Assembly (NCBI GenBank): GCA_916700875.1
Contig: CAKAKS010000039.1
Location: forward strand, 22,188,367 to 22,252,366
DNA length: 64,000 bases
Direction of reading: 5' to 3'
Source of the DNA: Sebastes aleutianus
Lineage: Eukaryota; Chordata; Actinopteri; Perciformes; Sebastidae
In this document: in pieces, positions 12,301-22,200 of the stretch
Layout of the letters: every line of letters starts with the position of its first letter
Position numbering within the stretch: position 1 is the first letter of the stretch
Notes under the pieces: model-generated
Seen by the model: the letters and a program-made list of their open reading frames with translations, nothing else
Database searches by the model: none
Told to the model about the DNA's origin: nothing
Translations under genes and position numbers: made by a program

Positions 12301-15300
12301 CAGACCATATCTATGTAAATGACATATCCACAACTGTATGTATATAGAATATTACACTCTCTTACAGTCCTGTTTCATGCCCAGAGATATGCAGCGCTGC
12401 AGTCGACAGTACTGGCAGCGGTTTCGGTGGAGCTTGTTGATGGCACACTCTCCGGAGCCCCTGCATGTGTACACAAGGTTCTTTCTAATGCTGCGTTTGA
12501 AGAAGCCCTTACAGCCCTCACAGCTGACAGCTCCGTAATGGCGCCCTGAGAGAGGAAAGAGAAAACAGGGTCAGATTAGTGAATGCTTGCTCATGTGTGT
12601 TACTGAAAAATAATAATGTTAAAGAAAATTAAACTTATTTACTACCAGAGGCCTTGTCCCCACAGACAACACAGTACTCCACAACCGGCTTCCCAATGGA
12701 CTGGTCTGACCCTTCAGTCACAAACTGACAAACAACATGAGACAATGAAACCATTTAATACAGCAAACATTGCAATGCGTGTAGACTGACTAAACATGTT
12801 CATGCTTCAGTCATAAGACCTTTCAGTAACTTGTTTATGGCTGAAAGAAGCTGCTAATATCCTCCAGCAATACCTGAATCTGCTGCCCAGCCAGATCAGG
12901 AGAGGCAAACAGCAGCTGGTTAACCCCAGAGCCGTCTGGAGCGGCGAGGATGACCTTGTTGGGTGAGCCTTCCTGCTTGGCCAGGATCACCTTCCCACCA
13001 GAGGAATAGTCAGCATTTGCTAAGATATACTGCTGCTTTCCAGGGGAAGATGGCTCAAGTGCTGTGACGATCTGGATCTTCTGACCAGTCTGCTGATCAG
13101 TTACAATCTATTAGAAATAAAAAAGCAAAACATGAGTGAGTGCTGACTGTATGCAAAAAGAATGTGGGAGAAGTTAAGCTAATGATATAATAAACGAATA
13201 ACATTTTTAAAAATAAAAAAGTGCTTGTCATTGGAGGACTACGGAGAAATTGTGCAAATACGAGACAGTGCCGGGTAAAACCGCCGGCTATTCTTTGATC
13301 TTGGATCCAGTTTTGCCAAAATTAAGCGCAGATTTTGTTTATTCACACACAATTTTAAAAAGAAAAGCATTCTCTAGAGGAGGACAGGCTGTCACATCAC
13401 CTGTATTCTGTGTCCTAATGCCATGTTGCTGTCTGCCGACACAAGTTGAATCCTTTGAGTCTGTCCATCCATTCTGATACTGCACACACCTTCTTGTACC
13501 GTTCTTCACATCAGTGCCCCATGAGGCATGCACACCTGTCGAGAGAGCATATGTTTTCTTTTATTCAAGCAACCTTTGAGTCAGGTAAGGGAATTCCTTC
13601 AAGGTCTTCATCATTTTTCTGCTGCCATCAAATCCCATGTATAATACTTTCTGTCGTTTCTGACTTCTTTTTTCCTTAAAAAACAGGTCATAGTCATGTT
13701 TTTTAAAGGCAAAGTAATTTCCTAAAACAGCTGGGCGCTGTAGTTTTAGCAAACATTCATTAGGTGTTCTAGTACTGGGGCTCTCAAACTTAGTAATAAA
13801 ACATAAGTATTTACAGAAGCAGGACAGTGTATTTGAGATTGGCGCAAAATAAACTACAGAGCCTCATGTTCAAGGTACTGCAGAAACATGTCACCAAGTG
13901 CAACAGTGGGGCTCAGTTGTGTTTTTAATGGTTCTGGGCGACAGTGGAGGTCTATGATACGGAGTAATCAGCTCTATCAAGTAGTGTTGTCAAAAATATT
14001 GAAGCATCAATACATATCAATACTGAATATTTGAAACGGTTTCAATACTCATTTTCTGCACTATCGATACACGGGTACCAGCTGCACTTTATGCTCTCCA
14101 ACAGTGAGTTGACACACACACACACCGCTATTTATGTTTTAATAAAAATCTAAATTTTGATGACCTCAATGTTGTGTTAATTTTTCCCCGCGGTATTGAA
14201 AATGGTATCAAATGTTGATATTTTTCAAGGTATTGGATTGAAGTTAGAAATTACATTATCATGATAACACTACTACTGACAATACTCATTGATAAGATCT
14301 CAATGTATTGTTGGTTTTGGTCTTGCAGGGAAACTTTTTGACAATAAAGAAATATAGAATATTAACGGCCTTATCATTTAATAGATTCTGTTTGTAAAAA
14401 CACCCCATAAAACATTTCATAAAACTTTTAACACGTGTAAATAGCATGCATTATATACTGATGCTGCTTGGACTCTAAATGATTTGGTACCCTGTATTAT
14501 AGCTCAGTGATGTTATTAAGATGACAACTAAGAGCGGATAAGTCTTACAAACACCATTATCATGACAACACTACTACTGACAATACTCATTAATAAGATC
14601 TCAATATATTGTTGGTTTTGGTCTTGCAGGGAAACTTGTTGACAATAAGAAAAATACAGAATATAAAGAGTCTTATCATTTAATAGATGTTTGGGATCCG
14701 TTTGTAAAAACATTTCATAAAACCTTTAACACTGATGCTGCTGTATCATAGCTCAGTGATGTTATTAAGATGACAACTAAGAGCGGATAAGTCTTACAAA
14801 CACCTAACTAACTCATATCCCCCCTGTTTACTAGTTTAACTAACGGTACCTCTCCCTTTAGCTAGGAGATATTTCTGGACCAAACTTGATTGGTGTTAAG
14901 AGCCAACTAAGTCTAAATTAGCTTGAAATGATCTATAATGAACCAATAGGTCAAACATCTGATTTATTATATTGCGTGCCACTAACTAATATTAGTTTGT
15001 CGCCTATGCTAACCAATCTAGCTAACCTGGTCTTGCAGGGAAACTTCTTGACAATAAGACAAATAAAGAATATTAATCATATTATCATTTAATAGATGTT
15101 TGTAAAAACACCCCATAAAACATTTCATAAAACTTTTAACACGTGTAAATAGCATGCATTATATAGCTACTGATGCTGCTCGGACTCTAAATGATTTGGT
15201 ACCCTGTATTACAGCTCAGTGCTGTTATTAAGATGACAACTACGAGTCTTACAAACACTTAACTAATGTTACAACTACTCATCCCTCCTGTTTACTAGTT

Positions 15301-15770
15301 TAACTAACGACACCTCTCCCTTTAGCTAGGAGATATTTATGGACAAAACTAGACGATGTTAAGAGCCTACTAAGTCTAAATCAGCTTGAGATTATCAATA
15401 ATGAACCAATAGGTAAAACATGTGATTTATAATAACTAATATTAGTGCGTGGCCTAGATGCTAACCAGGCTAGCTAACCGGCGCTAGCTGATCTATAGGA
15501 TGGCCTTGATATGAAAATCCGGCTTTAATATCACTGTAAAGTGACAACGCATGAGCTGGTAAAGCTGCAGTAGCAAAACACAAACAAGCTCCTGACAGCC
15601 AGCTATTTAAAAATCGATACGGAAGATAAAGGTATTTCTTTTCCTGTGGGTGAAAGGTCAACATTGAAGGGTTAAAGCACGCCAGGGTTCAAGGCCCATC
15701 ATGATGAAGAAGAGTAACAACAGCGGAGCTTCTGCTTCACACAAACTGAAGCTAAACTCACCTTTAACAT
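6324..15770 (-). CDS. nr2c1: NR2C1 (TR2) orphan nuclear receptor, 12 coding exons
   Basis: Orphan nuclear receptor of the testicular receptor 2/4 group, a nuclear transcription factor binding direct-repeat hormone response elements, usually as a repressor. Coding exons in transcript order: 15762-15770, 12874-13107, 12646-12724, 12366-12545, 12118-12268, 10894-10990, 10487-10674, 9944-10097, 9260-9381, 8952-9094, 7986-8123, 7719-7824, 6324-6495. The last two sets of phases join cleanly and the sum is 591 codons including stop (human about 603 aa). Seen: an N-terminal IVTDQQTGQKIQIVTAL block, two C4 zinc fingers (about residues 100-175) with the CEGCKGFFKR P-box, and a ligand-binding domain from about residue 365 (ICESASRLLFLSMHWARSIP). 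The protein ends ILKMESTDYNSQAVSGV. The NCAASTEKIYIRK stretch and neighbours FGD6 and METAP2 favour NR2C1 over the paralogue NR2C2. The first coding exon supplies only Met-Leu-Lys and is the least certain part. Confidence 0.96.
6845..7210. repeat. Long inverted repeat (foldback MITE)
   Basis: Two arms of about 110 bp (left 6847-6955, right 7097-7208) are near-perfect inverses, from GAGTCAGATCAGTCTC at the left to GAGACTGATCTGACTC at the right. They are separated by about 140 bp of AT-rich sequence. It lies in NR2C1's last intron. The open frame spanning it on the minus strand is a by-product of the palindrome. Confidence 0.8.
8248..8886. mobile_element. hAT-like non-autonomous element with 8-bp target duplication
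   Basis: Termini TAGGGCTGTCGC and GCGACAGCCCTA are perfect 12-bp inverted repeats. They are flanked by TCTCAAGG (8240-8247) and TCTCGAGG (8887-8894), an 8-bp duplication with one mismatch, as expected for hAT elements. It is 639 bp long, sits in an NR2C1 intron, and carries no transposase. Confidence 0.8.
9440..9895 (+). mobile_element. LINE-like 3' tail (Rex1 type)
   Basis: An AT-rich stretch ending in CCCCAATTTCCCCCCGCAGA, then TCGATAAAGCATTTCTGATTCTGA, the typical 3' end of fish Rex1/Babar-type LINEs. It lies in an NR2C1 intron. No reverse-transcriptase frame remains. Confidence 0.55.
11330..11990. repeat. Probable dispersed repeat in NR2C1 intron
   Basis: No exon is needed here by phase. 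Phrases such as 'cactttcggttccctcgtctggaagtc' and 'cccaatgtaagtctgtggg' are of the type seen in fish dispersed repeats. There is no second copy in the window, so the call is tentative. Confidence 0.3.
12366..12724 (-). CDS. nr2c1: NR2C1 DNA-binding domain exons (zinc fingers)
   Basis: Two adjacent exons (12646-12724 and 12366-12545) encode the whole two-finger DNA-binding domain. The first finger starts CVVCGDKASG and crosses the intron at the Gly codon (phase 1). The second exon carries HYGAVSCEGCKGFFKRSIRK, then the second finger CRGSGECAINKLHRNRCQYC and the RLQRCISLGMKQD extension. All eight zinc-ligand cysteines are present, so the domain looks intact. Confidence 0.97.
13983..14272. mobile_element. 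Short MITE, AGTGTTGTC termini
   Basis: Left end TAGTGTTGTCA and right end TGATAACACTA are imperfect inverses. The interior has inverted halves (TATCAATACTGAA, GGTATTGAAAATGGTATCAA). It is about 290 bp long, lies in the first NR2C1 intron, and abuts the tandem copies that start at 14262. Confidence 0.55.
14262..15478. repeat. Three tandem/partial copies of one segment in NR2C1 intron 1
   Basis: Copies at about 14262-14557, 14558-15027 and 15028-15478. All contain GGTCTTGCAGGGAAACTT, then TTGACAATAA, TCATTTAATAGAT, AACATTTCATAAAAC, TTATTAAGATGACAACTA and TCTTACAAACAC in order. Copies 2 and 3 continue into CTCTCCCTTTAGCTAGGAGATA and AATGAACCAATAGGT. Unit length is about 450 bp, and copy 1 lacks the 3' part. 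Confidence 0.8.
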
Positions 15771-16395
15771 GACACTGGACTTCCACGTTAACCGGCAATT
15801 TAACAAGACTCGTGATTGTCAGACACTACGACACGCTGTTGTCACGCGCAGACTTTAAATTAACGATGTGGCTGCTTAGTTACGGAGGAGGCTAGTTAGC
15901 ATAGCAACGCTAGCTTAGCAACGCTAGCATAGCAACGCTAGCATAGCAGCTAATATTGAGCTAACTAGCATGTGCGTTAACTATATATTGCTGAATAGTT
16001 AGCTACATATTAACATATAAAGTTAGTTACAGAATCAGCTGTGCAGTCGCATACCAACACCAACATTAGTGCATACTTGCCTGGTTTAATGTTTTAACCG
16101 CTGAGCTCCGGGAGGACAGTGCTAACAGGCTAGGCTAGCTGTGTTAGCTGCTTAATGGATGCTCTGCTGCTGTAGCAGCTCTCTGAACACTCCCTCTCTT
16201 CCTGTGTGTGTTACACTGGTGTCTGCTTCTTCAGCCTCTCATGGGTTAGAGTTAGTAGATATCTCTTACCTGCCGAGGAGCTGCTGGGTTCAGATAATGT
16301 ATAAGTCTTCAATTAATTAATATTTTAACTGTTTATTGCTAGTTGTTGGGAGGGTCAGAGTTCGTGACCTTTTCTCCATCAATAAACGTGGTTTA

Positions 16396-16407
16396 CGCGC
16401 ATGCGCA
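16396..16407. promoter_or_regulatory. NRF-1-type palindrome in the NR2C1 promoter
   Basis: The 12-mer CGCGCATGCGCA is a full match to the NRF-1 consensus, in a locally CpG-rich stretch about 630 bp upstream of the first NR2C1 coding exon. NRF-1 sites are common in promoters of broadly expressed genes. The transcription start itself is not visible from sequence; function is inferred. Confidence 0.5.
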
Positions 16408-18728
16408 GTAAGGTAGTTCATAGCCTGCACCAGTGAGTGTGTGTATATCTGGGGTTGTGTGTGTATATCTGGGGTTGTGTGTATATATCTGGGGTTGTGT
16501 GTGTCAACCTGTCAAAATGTTTTATTTTTTAACTTTTTTTTGGTCACAGGAGTAATGGCATATCTGTGGCAGTCAGTTAGATCACTTCAAGGAGAGGAAA
16601 ACATGCACATTCTCAAAATTGTTTGTGGTGCTGGGAGTAGACCCCTATATTTACTTTTTCAAAAATACTCCTGCACACACTTTTCTCTACTTTATTAGTC
16701 AACGTTTCGGTCAACAAGGACCTTCAGTCAGTTAGATGGCATCAGGTATAATTGTGTCATTTTATGAACAGTTCTGCATGTCACAGTGAGAACAAACACA
16801 CGTTATGCTCAAGTAGAAGTACTCATACCGCAATATTTTACTTAGGATCAGGGTCTGAAATTCACCTTTTTCCTCACCTGCCACTGTGGCAGGTCACTGA
16901 ACATTTCTACCGGCTTTTTTGTCTGCCACTTCTGAAATCTAGGTAGAACGCTTTAACATTGTAAACACTGAGTCAGAGGTACCAGACTGTAGAATTATAG
17001 AATATATCATGTAACCTTAATGCATGACTATATTTAATAACACTTTAAAATTTCATGGTAATTAGGTGATAATTAGCAAGTCACCTATTTGAAATTTCTT
17101 TGGAATTACTGCCAAATTACCCAAATATTACCTCAAGATTTATCGAAAATTACTTTATTATAAACATGATTTTAAAATTATTTACTCAAATAGTATATAA
17201 TTGTTAAAATAGGGCCCTTAGGCGCTGCTCTTCATCGGAGGTGGAAAACCAAAACTAATAGAAGACACTTCTGATCAGCACAAATCTCACTGTGTGACTT
17301 ATTGACTACACAAATGTAACCTGGTAGCTGATGTCATGATTCAGGGAGCTTTTAGAGAAATTTCAAAGAAGTTATTTGCTAATTATTATCTATTTCCAGT
17401 GTGTGTGTGTCTGGGGTTGTGTGTGTGTCAACCTGTCAAAATGTATTTTTTTAAAAACTTTTTTTTTGGTCACAGGAGTAATGGCATATCTGTGGCAGTA
17501 TGGAAGTTTTTATTGGACTTTATTAGTTGTAACCCACAGAAGACATTCCACAAATGTGTACCATGATCTGCAAATATTTCACTATCCACAAACATGCATT
17601 TTTGTATTTGTGTTGTGTAAAGTCACATTCACAGGGCGATTTGCAAAAATACGCATAACTCACTCTGTAAATACGTATTTTAAGGTTTACATGTAAAGTG
17701 ATATCTACACATTTGTGCATCTATTTCTACACATATAATGCAAATTGCGCATTTGCGGATCGCTTCCTGTGCATTTGTGGGCAATGTGACATTTGCAACT
17801 TCCCTCCTGTGTGTTTACAGAATTTTGTCCGATTGGTACCACAGCAGATCTGTAGATAATAGTTGTAATCCACAGAAGACAATTCACAAATATGTACCAT
17901 GACCTGCAAATATTTCACTTCCCACAAACGTATTTTTGTATTTGTGTTGTGTAAGGTCACATCCACAGAAATACAGGGCGATTTGCAAATACACATAACT
18001 TACTCTGTAAATTCGTATTTTAAGGTTTACATGTAAAGTGATAAACACGCATTTGTGCATCTATTTCTACACGTGGAATCCTATTTGCACATTTGCAGAT
18101 CGCTTCCTGTGCATTTGGCAGTCAGTTAGATCACATCAGGTATAATTATTGAGTTATTTTATTAACAGTTCTGCATGTCACAGTCAGAACAAACACACGT
18201 TATGCTCAAGTAGAAGTACTCGTACCACAATATTTTACTTAGGAGTAATTAAAACGCACTCAGAATAATATTTTTTTTTACAGAGGAATGGCTAGATCAT
18301 TTGATGTAATATTATGAATTCAGATGTCTGAGAAGACTTCATCGTAAAATCAATAATATAGTGAATCAGCCTATTGCTCTTCACTGGCTACGCAAGGCTC
18401 TACAGTTGTAAAATTGCTGGTATTTCTGCAATAGAAACCACATTTTTGTACTCAAAATGCTATTCAGTTACAGTAGTGAGTATTTTAAATATATTAAAAA
18501 ATATATATTTTAATCAATTGACAGTCCTAATATTTATGTAATTTATTTCCATGTTTGCTGACTATTGCTTTTCCACCATATTAATGTGCAGCCAAATTGA
18601 TGACCATGACAAAAAGCAAAGTAAAACAAATTTATTACAGTGACAGAATTTAAATAATAAAAGTGAGATTCATGGAAATTTGATTACATTTCATTTACAA
18701 TGCTCTATATTTACAGAAGGTGCGTGTG

Positions 18729-18780
<52 letters not shown>

Positions 18781-19263
18781 ATATATACAGCCGTTTGTGT
18801 ACAATTACAATACACATTATGGTAGTTATGTCCAAATAGTGAATAATCCCCTGATAAACAATTAACACTCTAGGTTAGACTCAGAGTTACAGAAAGACTT
18901 AATAATGTAAGGTGAATGTTTATTAACATCTGTGCTACGGAGATCCAAGCAGGTTACTAAGAAAATAATTAAAAAGTTGTGACAATAAACAAAGTGTAAA
19001 ATAGCCACAGATGATTGTGGCATATGATTCTAAATTTGTAGCCAAAATTGCATAAATCCCGGTGAAAAAAATTAATGTTAATATACAAAACTAACATGGC
19101 TAAGTAAAAGGTAGTATGTCTGATAAAAGCAATAAAATTATATATTTGCATTTTATTTCAGACAGTGCAACTAATACGGTGTCTCCAGATGCTGTTTTGC
19201 AGGATTCAAAGAGCACTGAGGTAAAACAGTATGTTGACGAGCTACACACACTGTCAACCGATA
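16408..19263. repeat. NR2C1-FGD6 spacer: mosaic of duplicated blocks
   Basis: No coding exon. Block A at 16460-16600 recurs at 17398-17500 (TCTGGGGTTGTGTGTGT, GGTCACAGGAGTAATGGCAT). Block B at 16725-16860 recurs at 18118-18245 (CAGTTCTGCATGTCACAG, CTCAAGTAGAAGTACTC). Block C at 17530-17780 recurs tandemly at 17855-18115 (TTTAAGGTTTACATGTAAAG). A half copy of the foldback MITE lies at 17036-17275. FGD6's 3' UTR probably reaches to an AATAAA-type signal near 18919 or 18629 (minus). Confidence 0.7.
18722..18774. repeat. (GT)n microsatellite
   Basis: About 26 GT units with one TTTG interruption, likely polymorphic in length. Confidence 0.97.
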
Positions 19264-22200
19264 TTAAAGCACCGTCGCTCCTTTGAATGAGTCGATCCAT
19301 CTGTGTAAAAAAACAAAACAAAAGAAAAAGTATTATTATCATTGCTGTCACCATATGCAACAATAAGTGTCACTCTTCTTTATACTGTACCTCTGTGCTG
19401 TTTGGAGGTCGTCAGCTTTAAAATTGTGGTACAGTGTCTTTTTGTGGTAAAGCTTGAACTGTAACTTCTGTGATGAATCAACTTTCAACATAAATCCTAA
19501 GAGGGGCTGACTCTCTAGGGCTGCAACATCCTGCAGGAAGACACAATAAAAGACGGTGTTAGATGGACATGAAATCAATACCCTTTGGTTATATTAAGGG
19601 CTGTCAATCGATTAATATATTTAATCACGATTAATCGCATGATTGTCCATAATTAATATTGATTAATCACACATTTTATCTGTTCAAAATGTACCTTAAA
19701 GGGAGATTTGTCAAGTATTTAATACTCCTCTCAACATGGGAGTATGCTTGCTTTATGCAAATGTATGTATTTATTATTGGAAATCAATTAACAACACAAA
19801 ACAATGACAAATATAGTCCAGAAACCCTCACAGTTACTGCATTCAGCATAAAACATATGCTCAAATCATAACATGGCAAACTGCAGCCCAACAGGCAACA
19901 ACAGCTGTCAGTGTGTCAGTGTGCTGACTTGACTATGACTTGCCCCAAACTGCATGTGATTATCATAAAGTGGGCATGTCTGTAAAGGGGAGACTCGTGG
20001 GTACCCATAGAACCCATTTTCATTCACATATCTTGAGGTCAGCGGTCAAGGGACCCCTTTGAAAATGGCCATGCCAGCATTTCCTCGCCAAAATTTAGCG
20101 CACGTTTGGAGCGTTATTTAACCTCCTACTATGACATGGTAGGTGCCGATGGATTCCTTAGGTTTTCTAGTTTCATATAGTGCCAGTATTTTCACTCGCT
20201 TTAAATCTGAGCCTGCTACAAACTCTGACAGATTGATAGCGTTAACATGTTATTATCGCGTTAACTTTGACAGCCCTAGTTATATTATAACATGACACTG
20301 ACACAGGCAGGAGATCTTACCTCGCTTGCAGCGTACGTGTATAGGACCTTGTTTTTGATAACGAACCATAGCCTCTTCCCCTGCTTCTTATTGCCCTTTG
20401 ACCTCTGCAGGTACCCACTCATGGAGGAGTTGTCTGTGCTTGCTGTCACCTGAAACAAACAAAACCTATCTGATGAGCCATCAGGTCATTATCATCACAA
20501 CAATGCATCTTGATCATGACAAAGCATCAGTCACCTCTTTGAGTGCTGCGGGTATCTTCTTGTGCCTCCTGGAGAAAGGAAACGTTCTGTTTCCAGGGGA
20601 TAGTGGTGATGAGGGGGCTTCCTTACCTGATGAACACCAAATGTGGAACATGCAGTTGTTTAATACATAGAAAAATACATAGAATAAGTGGATTACCTGT
20701 GTCTAATTCACACTGATGTTTGTTGACAACATAAAAATATGAGGATGACAGTGTGTTTGGATCATATTGTTCTTCACGCTGCACGAGTTGCAGCTTGTTA
20801 CAGCAGCGCCTGCTCACTGTTGAGCTTTTCTCCTTCAATCTCTTTAATTTAATCAACGTTTTTATTAATCAACGTAATTTATCTTATCTTATTTTACTGC
20901 AAACAATGGTAGAAGGAAGCCCGACTTACTTTTCTGGTGCTGAAGAACAGGGAAACACTGGTCACACACTCGTCCTAACTGGTTCTTTAGGTATTCAAGA
21001 CAGTATTTGTTGGAGGAACAAGACTGGCACACCACCTGATGGGACGATAAAGCATAAAATATGTTATCTCTCTCCTCATTTTAAAACAGCATTTTTTCCT
21101 ATGTTTTTTAAGAAGCCATTTTCTTTTCTTGTGCGCTTCTTTTTTTGCACTTCTTTTTTATTCATTTATCACACTCAATACAGAAAACATACAACTTGGA
21201 GGAGATGCATATACATAGGAATACAAATAAAATAAAATAAACGAGAGTAAGAAAAGGAAAAAAGAGGTGATTAGGGTTCTGGCATCGCCAGTATTAATGG
21301 TGACCATCTTTCAACAAACTTGTCTGTTTTCAACTGTAATCTTGCTGTGATTTTTTTCCATAATAAAGACATTTTTTACCCGGCTATGCTATACCAGGAA
21401 ATGTATGCTTTTTTTGGCTATTAAAAGCAGGATTCTCAGTAAATTAATTAAATCTGTCTGTCATATTATCAAAAAGTTCAGCTGTCATTCTTTGATAAAG
21501 AATATTTCAGAAACTACATTTGTTTTAAATGGGAGAGACTTTTTCTTGCAGAACTAAAACAGATAGATCCGCACACCAAATATCTCCCGTTAGAAGGATC
21601 TTTATTGCTGTAATGTTTCGATCACCAGGATCTTCCTCAGACTTCTTTTTGTCCCCTTACCTTTCCGCATGCGCGGCAGTGATGTCGCCTCCATGTTAGG
21701 GTGAACTCACAGGTGCAGATCATACACATGGTGGTCCGCGGGTCAGGGATCCAAATGGGGGCTTTGGATCCCAAAGGAGTGTCATCATCGTCATCCCCCA
21801 GCTCTACCTGAATTTTAAAAAGACACAGACAGGAGTTAACTCTCATTGCTCATACATGCACTATAAAATAGTATTCATCACTATAAAAGAGTGCAAACAG
21901 GAGATGTATAAGGTTGAACTGGTTTTCTTGCCTCTTCTAGAGATTTGCCAGATATGAAACTGATCTTCTTCCTGGTGTAGTCGTTGATCGCCGTGGAAAT
22001 GGTCTCAAGCCATTCGTCTCGCTCTGTGGCTGAACTGCAGGGAGAAAACACAGTGTGATTAACACACCTACACAGTATTCACAGACCGTATGCACTGCAA
22101 GGAAAAACAAAGAAACAACACATGTTCATTAACTACCAAGATATACACCAATCAGCCATAACATTAGGTCAGCATGGGCACCCTGACCGGTCTGCAGCTA

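Noticed and set aside
18722..18774. GT run as a Z-DNA regulatory element
   Set aside because: Such microsatellites are very common in fish; nothing here beyond length supports a role.
20753..21235. 160-codon plus-strand open frame
   Set aside because: It overlaps the FGD6 FYVE exon on the other strand and has a low-complexity Phe-rich tail; a shadow.
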